A stretch of DNA of 64,000 nucleotides from the NCBI GenBank assembly GCA_963724405.1, contig CAVRUQ010000003.1, forward strand, positions 620,001 through 684,000, written 5' to 3'. This DNA comes from CAVQBJ01 sp963724405. GTDB taxonomy: Bacteria; Actinomycetota; Thermoleophilia; Solirubrobacterales; Solirubrobacteraceae. Of the stretch, positions 33,432-41,321 are shown piece by piece. Under the pieces are notes generated by a model that did not search any database, was not told the origin of the DNA, and saw nothing but the letters and a program-made list of their open reading frames with translations. A program made the translations under genes and the position numbers. Every line of letters starts with the position of its first letter. Position 1 is the stretch's first letter.

Positions 33432-34309
33432 TGACCCAGTTCGTCAACTTCACGCTCATCGGCATCTCGAACGGCGCCGTGTACGCGGCCGTGGCGCTCG
33501 CGCTCGTGCTCATCTGGCGCTCGACGCGGATCGTCAACTTCGCCCAGGGCGGCATGCTCATGTTCACGACGTTCATCGCCTGGCGGGTGATCGAGGACTC
33601 GGGCTCGTACTGGCTCGGCTTCGTCGTCGCGCTCGCGTGCGGCTTCCTGCTCGGTGGACTGGTCGAGGTCGTCGTCGTGCGCCGCACGGCCGGCGCGCCG
33701 CCGCTGAACCCGGTCATCGTCACGCTCGGCCTGCTCATCCTGCTCGAGGCGCTGGCCGGGATGTTCTGGGGCGGCGGCCTGCACTCGTTCCCGCCCGCGT
33801 TCTCGATCCAGGGGTTCCGGGTCGGCGGCACGCGCTACGCGTTCGGTCCCGTCGACCTGTTCAACGTCGCCGCCGTGCTCGGCGTCGCGCTGCTGCTCGG
33901 GCTCGTCTTCCGCTTCACCTCGCTCGGGCTGCGCATGCGGGCGAGCGCGTTCGCGCCCGAGGTGGCGCGGCTGCTCGGAGTGCGGGTCGGCCGGCTGTTG
34001 ACGCTCGGCTGGGCGCTCGCCGCGGTCGTCGGGTCGCTCGCCGGCCTGCTGGCCGCGCCGGTGGTGCTGCTCGGGCCGTACCAGTTCGACGCGATCCTGA
34101 TCTACGGCTTCGTGGCCGCGGTGATCGGCGGGCTCGACAGCCCGCTCGGCGCAGTCGTCGGCGGGATGGGCCTCGGGCTCGTGCTCAGCTACGTCTCGGG
34201 GTACGACAGCTCGTCGTCGGTCACGCTCGCGGCGCTCGTCGTGCTGCTGGCGGTGCTCATGGTCCGTCCCGGCGGTCTCTTCTCCACGACCTCGGCACGG
34301 CGGGTGTGA
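33431..34309 (+). CDS. livH: Branched-chain amino acid-type ABC permease (LivH)
   Basis: The 292-residue protein has about eight membrane segments and LivH features: NGAVYAAVALALVLIWRSTR, IVNFAQGGMLMF near the start, and AVIGGLDSPLGAVVGGMGLG near the end. It forms the channel with LivM. Its ATG overlaps the livF stop and its TGA overlaps the livM GTG, so expression is tightly coupled. Confidence 0.95.
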   Translation: MTQFVNFTLIGISNGAVYAAVALALVLIWRSTRIVNFAQGGMLMFTTFIAWRVIEDSGSYWLGFVVALACGFLLGGLVEVVVVRRTAGAPPLNPVIVTLGLLILLEALAGMFWGGGLHSFPPAFSIQGFRVGGTRYAFGPVDLFNVAAVLGVALLLGLVFRFTSLGLRMRASAFAPEVARLLGVRVGRLLTLGWALAAVVGSLAGLLAAPVVLLGPYQFDAILIYGFVAAVIGGLDSPLGAVVGGMGLGLVLSYVSGYDSSSSVTLAALVVLLAVLMVRPGGLFSTTSARRV

Positions 34310-35502
34310 GCGAGCAGCCGACCGGCAGCCGACCCGACCTCGCCGAGCGCGGGACCCCCGACCACGCCCCGCCGGCGGTCGTCGCTCCCCGCGCCGCGTG
34401 GCGACGACTGTTCGCGTCGAGCGCGCTCACACGTCACCTGGCGATCACGGTCGTCGCCGGGCTCGTGCTGTGGCTGGTCAGCCTGTGGCTGAGCCCGTTC
34501 AACGATCTGCGCCTGGCCAACGGCGCGTATTACTTCGCGACGCTCGCCGGACTGACGCTGCTCGTCGGGCTCAACGGGCAGATCTCGCTCGGTCACGGGG
34601 CGCTGATCGCCGTCGGCGCCTACACGAGCGCCCTGCTGATCGGGAACAACCACTGGGCGCTCGTGCCGGCCCTGCTCGCCTCGGTCGTGGTGGCGAGCGC
34701 CGTCGGCGGCCTGCTCGGCATCGCCGCGGCGCGCCTGCGCGGGCCGTACCTCGCCGGCGCGACGCTCGCCTTCGCGCTCGCGGTGCCTGGCGTCACCGAC
34801 CGCTTCTCGGGCACCTTCGGGGGCGAGAACGGGCTGACGACCAACCCACCGGTGCCGCCGTCCGCGCTCGGGAGCGACTTCGTGCTGCAGCGCTGGCAGG
34901 CGTGGATCGCCTGCCTGGCCGCGCTCGTCGTGCTGCTGCTGCTGCTCAACCTCTCCCGCAGCGGGGTGGGCCGCACGCTGCGCGCCGTGCGCGACGACGA
35001 GATCGCCTCGGTGCTCTGCGGCATCAACGTCGGCCGCACGCAGGTGACGGCGTTCGTGGTGAGCGCGGCCTGCGCCGGGGTCGGCGGCGCGCTGTACGTC
35101 GAGATCTCCAACCTCGCCGCGCCCGGCGCGTTCCCCGTCACACTCTCGCTCTTCCTGCTCGCGGGCGTGGTGCTCGGCGGGCTCGGGAGCCTGGCCGGCG
35201 CGGTCTACGGCGCGATCGTGCTCGTGATGCTGCCGTACTGGGCGACCGACCTGGCCAACGACCTGTCGCTGCCCTCGCAGGTCAGCGCGAACCTCCCGCT
35301 CGCGTTCTACGGCGTCGTGCTGATCGGGGCGATGCTCGCCGCTCCGCGGGGGATCCAGGGCGGTCTGCTCGACGCCACCCACAAGCTGCGATCGCGCCGA
35401 GCGGGCTCGTCCCGCGCTTCGGCGCCGGCGTACCCGGAGGGCGGGCACCCGCCGGCGCCGAGCCTTACCGACACCGACACATCGACAGGAGGAGAGGGAT
35501 GA
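34306..35502 (+). CDS. livM: Branched-chain amino acid-type ABC permease (LivM)
   Basis: The 398-residue protein has about ten membrane segments after a polar N-terminus of about 45 residues. LivM markers are LTLLVGLNGQISLGHGALIA, GRTLRAVRDDEIASVLCGIN and VVLGGLGSLAGAVYGAIV. It ends in a polar, Pro-rich tail. GTG 34306 overlaps the livH stop (GTGA) and its TGA overlaps the livK ATG (ATGA). Substrates of this family include branched-chain amino acids, urea and amides, so the exact cargo is not certain. Confidence 0.93.
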   Translation: MSEQPTGSRPDLAERGTPDHAPPAVVAPRAAWRRLFASSALTRHLAITVVAGLVLWLVSLWLSPFNDLRLANGAYYFATLAGLTLLVGLNGQISLGHGALIAVGAYTSALLIGNNHWALVPALLASVVVASAVGGLLGIAAARLRGPYLAGATLAFALAVPGVTDRFSGTFGGENGLTTNPPVPPSALGSDFVLQRWQAWIACLAALVVLLLLLNLSRSGVGRTLRAVRDDEIASVLCGINVGRTQVTAFVVSAACAGVGGALYVEISNLAAPGAFPVTLSLFLLAGVVLGGLGSLAGAVYGAIVLVMLPYWATDLANDLSLPSQVSANLPLAFYGVVLIGAMLAAPRGIQGGLLDATHKLRSRRAGSSRASAPAYPEGGHPPAPSLTDTDTSTGGEG

Positions 35503-36782
35503 GGCCTTACTCGAGGATGTTCACGCGCGGCGGGGTCGTCACGGCGACCTGCATCGCGCTTGCCGCATGCGGGTCGAGCGGATCGAGCTCCACGCCGGGC
35601 GTCACCGGCACGAGCGTGACGATCGGCAGCCACCAGCCGCTCACCGGCGTCGCCGCGCCCGGCTACAGCGAGATCGCGCCCGCGGCGAAGGCGTTCTTCG
35701 AATACGTCAACGCGCACGGCGGCATCAACGGCCGCTCGATCAACTACATCTACAAGGACGACGGGTACAACCCGACGCAGACCGTCGCCGTCGTGCAGCA
35801 GCTGGTGTTGCAGGACAAGGTGTTCGGGATCTTCAACGGCCTCGGCACGCCAACGCACACGAAGGTCGTCCAGTTCCTCAACGCGAACAAGGTGCCCGAT
35901 CTGTTCGTGGCGTCCGGGTGCTCGTGCTGGAATGAGCCGAGCACCCTGCCGTACACGTTCGGCTGGCAGACGGACTACATCCGCGAGGGCAAGATCCTCG
36001 GCCAGTACATTGCGCAGCACTTCGCCGGCAAGAAGATCGCGTACTTCCTGCAGAACGACGACTTCGGCATGAACGGCGAGAAGGGGCTCAACATGGAGAT
36101 CCCGGGGAGCGACGTCGTCTCGACCCAGTTCTACCAGCCGGGCAACATCAACGTGGCGCCTCAGATCGCCGCGATCAAGGCGTCCGGAGCGCAGGTACTC
36201 GTCAACTTCACGGTGCCGGCCTACACCGCCCTGGCGGAGCTGACGAGCTTCAAGCTCGGCTACCACCCGCAGATGGTGACGAGCAACGTCGGGTCGGACC
36301 CGATCACGCTCACCGGGCTGCTGGAGAGCTTCTCCAAGGGCGCCGCCGGCAGCGCGCTCATCCAGGGGATGATCACCGACGGGTACCTGCCCCCGCCGAA
36401 CGACAGCGCGAATCCGTGGATCCAGCTGTTCAGCCAGGTGCGCAGCCAGTATGACGCCAGCGCGCCGTTCGACGGCAACGTCACGTACGGGATGGCGTCC
36501 GCGTACACGTTCGTGGCGGCGCTGAAGGCGGCCGGCAAGGACCTCACCCGCCAGGACATCGTGAACGCCGTGCAGACGGCAAATCTGGCCGGGCCGGGCC
36601 TCGTGCCGTACGCGTACAGCTCGACCTCGCACTCCGGCTTCACCGGAGTCCAGGTCGGCACGATCTCCGGCACCGGCATCCACCTGATCGGAACGCCGCT
36701 CACGACGGACGACGCCACGGGGCCGATCACCCCCTACACCACCCCCCAACCGTCGCCCTCCTCGACCGGAGTCCTCCCGTGA
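35499..36782 (+). CDS. livK: ABC transporter substrate-binding lipoprotein (LivK/LivJ-type)
   Basis: The 427-residue protein has a lipoprotein signal with lipobox LAAC at about residues 21-24, followed by a flexible SSGSSSTPG spacer and a type I periplasmic-binding fold (TSVTIGSHQPLTGVAAPGYS, NGRSINYIYKDDGYNPTQTV, GKKIAYFLQNDDFGMNGEKG). It captures the solute outside the cell and hands it to LivHM. A strong AGGAGGAGAGGG ribosome site precedes the ATG, so it can be made in excess over the other subunits, as expected for a binding protein. A long hairpin follows the gene. An internal Cys-Ser-Cys (ASGCSCWNEP) in the ligand region is unusual. Confidence 0.93.
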   Translation: MRPYSRMFTRGGVVTATCIALAACGSSGSSSTPGVTGTSVTIGSHQPLTGVAAPGYSEIAPAAKAFFEYVNAHGGINGRSINYIYKDDGYNPTQTVAVVQQLVLQDKVFGIFNGLGTPTHTKVVQFLNANKVPDLFVASGCSCWNEPSTLPYTFGWQTDYIREGKILGQYIAQHFAGKKIAYFLQNDDFGMNGEKGLNMEIPGSDVVSTQFYQPGNINVAPQIAAIKASGAQVLVNFTVPAYTALAELTSFKLGYHPQMVTSNVGSDPITLTGLLESFSKGAAGSALIQGMITDGYLPPPNDSANPWIQLFSQVRSQYDASAPFDGNVTYGMASAYTFVAALKAAGKDLTRQDIVNAVQTANLAGPGLVPYAYSSTSHSGFTGVQVGTISGTGIHLIGTPLTTDDATGPITPYTTPQPSPSSTGVLP

Positions 36783-36798
36783 CGCACGCCTGATCCTC

Positions 36799-36829
36799 GG
36801 TGCGGCCCGGCCTCGCGCCGGGCCGCACC
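36799..36829 (+). terminator. Terminator of the liv operon
   Basis: GGTGCGGCCCGGC and GCCGGGCCGCACC form a perfect 13-bp stem with a CTCGC loop, 17 nt after the livK stop. No T-run follows, as is usual for actinobacterial hairpin terminators. Confidence 0.8.
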
Positions 36830-36857
36830 GTCAGGGCAGGCGAGCTGGGCGCGCCGG

Positions 36858-36863
36858 TAGGGT
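36858..36863 (+). promoter_or_regulatory. -10 element of leaderless acyl-CoA dehydrogenase mRNA
   Basis: TAGGGT ends 9 nt before GTG 36873. Confidence 0.55.
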
Positions 36864-36872
36864 GTTCGGCGA

Positions 36873-38021
36873 GTGCTGCGAACCCTGTTCGACGACACCC
36901 ACGAGGACTTTCGCGCCAGCTTCCGCCGCTTCGTGACCCGCGAGGTCGTCCCCCACTACGACCAGTGGGAGCGCGACGGCATCGTCCCGCGCGAGCTGTT
37001 CCTGCGGGCCGGCGAGCACGGCTTCCTCGCGATGGCGGTCCCCGAGCGGTACGGCGGCCCCGGCGTCGGCGACTTCCGCTTCAACCTCGTCATCGGCGAG
37101 GAGTGCCAGCGCGCGGGCGTCGGCAGCTTCGGTCTCGGCATCACGCTGCACAACGACATCTGCCTGCCCTACTTCCTCGCCTACGCCGACGAGCGCCAGC
37201 GCGAGCGCTGGCTGCCGGGGATCGCGAGCGGCGAGCTCATCACGGCGATCGCGATGACCGAGCCGGGCACCGGCTCCGACCTGGCCGGCATCGCCACCGG
37301 CGCGAAGCTCGACGGCGATCACTACGTCGTCAACGGCTCCAAGACGTTCATCACGAACGGGATCAACGCCGACCTCGTCATCACCGCGGTGCGCACCGAT
37401 CCGAGCGAGCGTCACCGCGGCCTCAGCCTCGTCGTGATCGAGGCGGGCATGGAGGGCTTCACACGCGGACGCAACCTCGACAAGCTCGGCCAGCACGCCC
37501 AGGACACCGCCGAGCTGTCCTTCAGCGACGTGCACGTCCCGCTCGCCAACCGGCTCGGCGAGGAGGGCGAGGGCTTTCGCTACCTCGTCTCCAACCTCCC
37601 CCAGGAGCGCCTGTCGATCGCCGCCGCGGCCGTCGCCGCCTCTGAGGCCGCGATCGAATGGACGCGCACCTACGTCCGCGAGCGTACGGCCTTCGGGCAG
37701 CCGATCGGGTCCTTCCAGCACTCGCGCTTCGAGCTCGCCGAGATGCACTCCGAGACGCAGATCGCACGAGTGTTCGTGGACCGCTGCACCGAGGCGCTCG
37801 ACGCCGGCGGCCTCACCGCCGAGGACGCGGCGATCGCGAAGTGGTGGTGCACCGAGCTGCAGGGCCGCGTCACCGATCGCTGCCTGCAGCTGCACGGCGG
37901 CTACGGCTACATGAGCGAGTACCCGATCGCCCGCGCCTGGGTCGACGCACGCGTGACGCGCATCTACGGCGGCGCGAACGAGATCATGAAGGAGATCGTC
38001 GGCCGCTCGCTCGGGCTGTAG
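36873..38021 (+). CDS. Acyl-CoA dehydrogenase (long-chain type)
   Basis: The 382-residue flavoprotein has the family motifs ITAIAMTEPGTGSDLAGI, NGSKTFITNG and QLHGGYGYMSEYPIARAWVD, ending in RIYGGANEIMKEIVGRSLGL. The C-terminal motif lacks the glutamate of the medium-chain form (IYEGT) and instead resembles mammalian long-chain acyl-CoA dehydrogenase, whose base is a glutamate in the helix here reading ASEAAIEWTRTYVRERTAFG. It makes trans-2-enoyl-CoA, passing electrons to an ETF. Its place after the liv operon and before acetoacetyl-CoA synthetase would also fit branched-chain acyl-CoA oxidation. The start is GTG 36873 with a close -10 box. Confidence 0.93.
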   Translation: MLRTLFDDTHEDFRASFRRFVTREVVPHYDQWERDGIVPRELFLRAGEHGFLAMAVPERYGGPGVGDFRFNLVIGEECQRAGVGSFGLGITLHNDICLPYFLAYADERQRERWLPGIASGELITAIAMTEPGTGSDLAGIATGAKLDGDHYVVNGSKTFITNGINADLVITAVRTDPSERHRGLSLVVIEAGMEGFTRGRNLDKLGQHAQDTAELSFSDVHVPLANRLGEEGEGFRYLVSNLPQERLSIAAAAVAASEAAIEWTRTYVRERTAFGQPIGSFQHSRFELAEMHSETQIARVFVDRCTEALDAGGLTAEDAAIAKWWCTELQGRVTDRCLQLHGGYGYMSEYPIARAWVDARVTRIYGGANEIMKEIVGRSLGL

Positions 38022-38036
38022 GCGTCGGCGAGATCG

Positions 38037-40001
38037 TCAGGCGCCGGCGCCACCGAGCTCGCCCGCGAGCTCGACGAAGTAGTCGAGCGCGTGCGGGTTG
38101 GCGAGCGACTCGATGCTCGCGGCGCGTTCGGGCGGCGTGCCCATGAGGATCTTCTTGACCGGCACCTCGAGGATCTTGCCCGACAGCGTCCGCGGGATCT
38201 CTGCAATCTGGCGCACCTCGTTGGGGACGTGGCGCGGGGAGCAGTCCTCCCGGACCCGGCGCTTGATCTGGGCGACGAGATCATCGTCGAGCGTGACGCC
38301 GTCCTCCAGGACGACGAACAGGGGCATCCACAGCTCGCCGCCATCGCGAGGCAGGTCGACGACGAGCGCGTCGCGCACCTCGGGGACGGCGGTCGCGGCG
38401 CGATAGATCTCGCTCGTACCCATGCGCACGCCCTGGCGGTTGATCGTCGAGTCCGACCGGCCGTAGATGACGGCGCCGCCGCGCGGGGTGATGCGCACCC
38501 AGTCGCCGTGGCGCCAGATCCCCTCGAACATCTCGAAGTAGCTCTCCCGGTAGCGCTCCCCGTCCGCGTCGCTCCAGAAGAAGAGCGGCATCGAGGGCAT
38601 CGGTTCGGTGATGACCAATTCGCCCACCTCGTCGATCACCTCGTGACCATGCTCGTCGTAGGCCGCGACGGCCGCGCCGAGGGCGCGGCACTGGATCTCG
38701 CCCGCGTAGACCGGCAGCAGCGGGCAGCCGGCGACGAACGCGGTGCACACGTCGGTGCCCCCGCTGGTCGAGAACAGCCACACGTCCGCGCCGACCTCCT
38801 CGTAGACCCACTGGAAGCCCTCGGGCGGGAGCGGCGACCCGGTCGATCCGACGGCGCGCAGGCTCGAGAGGTCGCGGGTGGCGGCCGGGTGGATGCCCTC
38901 CTTGCGACAGCTCATCAGGAAGCCGGCGCTCGTCCCGAAGCAGGTCATCTCGGTGCGCTCGGCGAGGTCCCACAGCACGCCGAGGTCCGGGTGGGCCGGG
39001 TTGCCGTCGAACATCACGATCGCGGCATCGGTGAGCAGGCAGCCGATGAGGAAGTTCCACATCATCCAGCCGGTCGTCGTGAACCAGAACATCCGCTCGC
39101 CGGCCTGCAGGTCGAGGTGCAGGTGCCCCTTCTTGAGCTGCTCGAGCAGGATCCCGCCGTGGCCCTGGACGATCGCCTTCGGCAGGCCGGTCGTGCCCGA
39201 CGAGTAGAGCACCCACAGGGGGTGGTCGAAGGGCACCTGCTCGAAGCGCAGCTCGGCGCCCTCGCCACGGGCCTCGAGCTCGCTCCAGGTAATCGCGCCC
39301 TCGAACGTGGACAGGTCGGCGCCGGCATCGGCGTAGGGCAGCAGCACGGTGCTCGTGACCGTCGGCAGCTCGGCGAGGACGGTGCGCACCGCCTCGAGCC
39401 GGTCGAAGTCGCGTCCCCCGTAGCGATAGCCGTCGACCGCGAACAGCACCTTCGGCTGCACCTGGGCGAAGCGGTCGATCACGCTCCGGGCGCCGAACTC
39501 GGGCGCCGCGCTCGACCAGATCGCCCCGAGGCTGCTCGTGGCCAGGAACGCGATGAGCGTCTCGGGGATGTTCGGCATGTAGGCCACGACGCGATCCCCG
39601 CGCTCCACGCCGAGGCTGCGCAGCCCGGCGGCCACGCGAGCGACGGCCTCCGCCAACTCGCCCCAGCTGAGCGCCTGCAGCGGGCGCGACTCGGACGCGT
39701 GCAGGACGGCCGTCTCCGCCGGATCGTGGCCGAGGAGCAGATTCTCGGCGTAGTTCAGTCGCGCGCCGTCGAACCAGCGTGCGCCCGGCATCCGCCGCTC
39801 GGGCAGCACGCGCTCGTACGGCGCCGAGGCGCGCACGTCGCAGAACTCCCACACGCCGGCCCAGAACGCCTCGAGCTCGTCGATCGACCAGCGCCACAGC
39901 TCGTCGTAGTCGGCGAACGTGCGACCGTTGCGCTCACCCGCCCAGCGCATGAAGCGAGTCAGGGTCGCGCGCTCGCGGCGCTCGGCCGAGGGCTGCCACA
40001 A
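38037..40001 (-). CDS. Acetoacetyl-CoA synthetase
   Basis: The 654-residue adenylate-forming enzyme has the AMP-binding motif LYSSGTTGLPKAIVQGHGG, the TSGGTDVC and YGRSDSTINRQGVRMGT motifs, and the catalytic lysine in RTLSGKILEVPVKKIL. Its overall pattern, including the N-terminal ARLNYAENLL region and W-rich TTTGWMMWNF, fits acetoacetyl-CoA synthetase rather than acetyl-CoA synthetase. It activates acetoacetate with ATP and CoA. The annotated TTG at 40001 gives a shortened N-terminus; an in-frame ATC at 40025, 6 nt after TAACGT, would give IASTVEQPLWQPS, closer to the family start. It is divergent from the class V aminotransferase and converges on the acyl-CoA dehydrogenase. Confidence 0.9.
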   Translation of the reverse strand: MWQPSAERRERATLTRFMRWAGERNGRTFADYDELWRWSIDELEAFWAGVWEFCDVRASAPYERVLPERRMPGARWFDGARLNYAENLLLGHDPAETAVLHASESRPLQALSWGELAEAVARVAAGLRSLGVERGDRVVAYMPNIPETLIAFLATSSLGAIWSSAAPEFGARSVIDRFAQVQPKVLFAVDGYRYGGRDFDRLEAVRTVLAELPTVTSTVLLPYADAGADLSTFEGAITWSELEARGEGAELRFEQVPFDHPLWVLYSSGTTGLPKAIVQGHGGILLEQLKKGHLHLDLQAGERMFWFTTTGWMMWNFLIGCLLTDAAIVMFDGNPAHPDLGVLWDLAERTEMTCFGTSAGFLMSCRKEGIHPAATRDLSSLRAVGSTGSPLPPEGFQWVYEEVGADVWLFSTSGGTDVCTAFVAGCPLLPVYAGEIQCRALGAAVAAYDEHGHEVIDEVGELVITEPMPSMPLFFWSDADGERYRESYFEMFEGIWRHGDWVRITPRGGAVIYGRSDSTINRQGVRMGTSEIYRAATAVPEVRDALVVDLPRDGGELWMPLFVVLEDGVTLDDDLVAQIKRRVREDCSPRHVPNEVRQIAEIPRTLSGKILEVPVKKILMGTPPERAASIESLANPHALDYFVELAGELGGAGA

Positions 40002-40065
40002 CGGTTGTTCGACGGTGCTCGCGATGGCCGGACGTTAGCGGGTCGGTCGTTGCCGGGCGGACGGC

Positions 40066-40071
40066 TATATT
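40066..40071 (+). promoter_or_regulatory. -10 element of leaderless aminotransferase mRNA
   Basis: TATATT ends 6 nt before GTG 40078. Confidence 0.6.
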
Positions 40072-40077
40072 CGCCCG

Positions 40078-41157
40078 GTGGAGATCGCTGCCCTGCGCGA
40101 GCAGTTTCCGGTGCTCCGGCGGGTGGCGTACCTGAACGCCGGCACGGACGGCCCGCTCCCGACCCGCGCGCGCGACGCCGCCGCCGCCGAGCTGGACCGC
40201 GAACTCGATGAGGGACGAGCGCACGCGCACTTTCGCCGCCGGGCGGAGTTGAGCGCCGCGCTGCGTGACGGATACGCCGCGCTGCTCGGCTGCCCGAGCG
40301 AGGATCTCGCGCTCACGACGTGCACGACCGAGGGCCTCGCGCTCGTCATCGACGGCCTCGGCCTGCGGGCGGGCGACGAGATCCTCACGAGCGACGAGGA
40401 GCACCCCGGGCTGCTCGGCGCGCTCCAGGCGGCGCGCGACGTCCACGGCGTTCGGATCCGCGTCGCCCCCTTCGACGAGCTGGCCAACGCGGTGACCCCG
40501 GCCACGACCATCGTCGCGTGCTCGCACGTCAACTGGACGCGCGGCGCGATCGCGCCCGCCGAGCTGGCGGAGCTCGACATCCCGGTCGTGTTCGACGGCG
40601 CCCAGGGCGCGGGCGCCGTCCCGATCGACCTCGGCGCGCTCGGGTGCGACGCCTACGCGGCGGCCGGACAGAAGTGGTTGTGCGGGCCCGACGGCAGCGG
40701 ACTGCTCTACGTCAGCCCGGCGCTGCGCGAGCGCCTGGCCGTGACGCGCCGCGGCTACGCCAACCTCGCCGACGGCGGCGCCGGGCTCGAGGCGACGCTG
40801 CACCCGGACGCGCGTCGCTTCGACACCGCGTCGTTGAGCGCCGAGGCGGTCGCCACCGCCGGCGCGTCGCTCGCGGTGCTCGCGGAGCTCGGGTGGGCGC
40901 GCGTGCACGAGCGGGCGATCGCGCTCGCCGGCGCCTTCGCCGAGCGGCTTGCGGCCGCCGGCCGGAGGGTCCCGGTCCGGGACGCGACGACGCTCGTGTC
41001 GTTCTCGAGTGCGGACCCAGACGGCGAGCGCGAACGCCTCGCGGAGACCGGCGTCGTGGTGCGCTCGCTGCCGGGCGGTGAGTGGCTGCGCGCCTCGGTC
41101 GGCGCCTGGAACGACGAGAGCGACCTCGAGCGGCTGGTCGGGGCGCTCGACCGCTGA
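40078..41157 (+). CDS. Class V aminotransferase-fold PLP enzyme
   Basis: The 359-residue protein has the class V PLP fold: CTTEGLALVIDG, the pyridine-binding FDGAQGAGAVPID (D173, Q176) and the Schiff-base lysine K199 in AAAGQKWLCGPDGSG. It starts directly with the fold (LREQFPVLRRVAYLNAGTDG), as in the isopenicillin-N-epimerase-like and desulfurase-like branches. There is no cysteine after residue 202, so the sulfur-accepting Cys loop of true cysteine desulfurases is absent. The reaction is therefore unknown; an epimerase, lyase or transaminase is possible. Confidence 0.85.
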   Translation: MEIAALREQFPVLRRVAYLNAGTDGPLPTRARDAAAAELDRELDEGRAHAHFRRRAELSAALRDGYAALLGCPSEDLALTTCTTEGLALVIDGLGLRAGDEILTSDEEHPGLLGALQAARDVHGVRIRVAPFDELANAVTPATTIVACSHVNWTRGAIAPAELAELDIPVVFDGAQGAGAVPIDLGALGCDAYAAAGQKWLCGPDGSGLLYVSPALRERLAVTRRGYANLADGGAGLEATLHPDARRFDTASLSAEAVATAGASLAVLAELGWARVHERAIALAGAFAERLAAAGRRVPVRDATTLVSFSSADPDGERERLAETGVVVRSLPGGEWLRASVGAWNDESDLERLVGALDR

Positions 41158-41240
41158 GGCGGCGCGGGCGGGGCGGGGCGGGCGCGGCGCAGCTGACGCG
41201 TCACAGAGACGAACGCGCACTTAGTTAGAAATATTCGTAC

Positions 41241-41252
41241 AAACTGCAGTTT
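41241..41252. promoter_or_regulatory. Perfect 12-bp palindrome in an AT-rich island
   Basis: AAACTGCAGTTT is a perfect palindrome within an AT-rich stretch (41219-41253) upstream of the cyclopropane synthase gene. It could be an operator; no binding protein is known. Confidence 0.4.
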
Positions 41253-41307
41253 CGGGCCTGTGACACGGCGGACCGGGGCAGCGCCGCACGCACCGCACGC
41301 CACCCGG

Positions 41308-41313
41308 TAGGTT
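41308..41313 (+). promoter_or_regulatory. -10 element of leaderless cfa mRNA
   Basis: TAGGTT ends 8 nt before ATG 41322. Confidence 0.6.
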
Positions 41314-41321
41314 GTCCCGCG

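Noticed and set aside
40078..41157. Annotation as cysteine desulfurase supplying sulfur to the MoaD-like carrier
   Set aside because: The catalytic cysteine loop is missing and the gene is 34 kb from the carrier, so the link is not supported.
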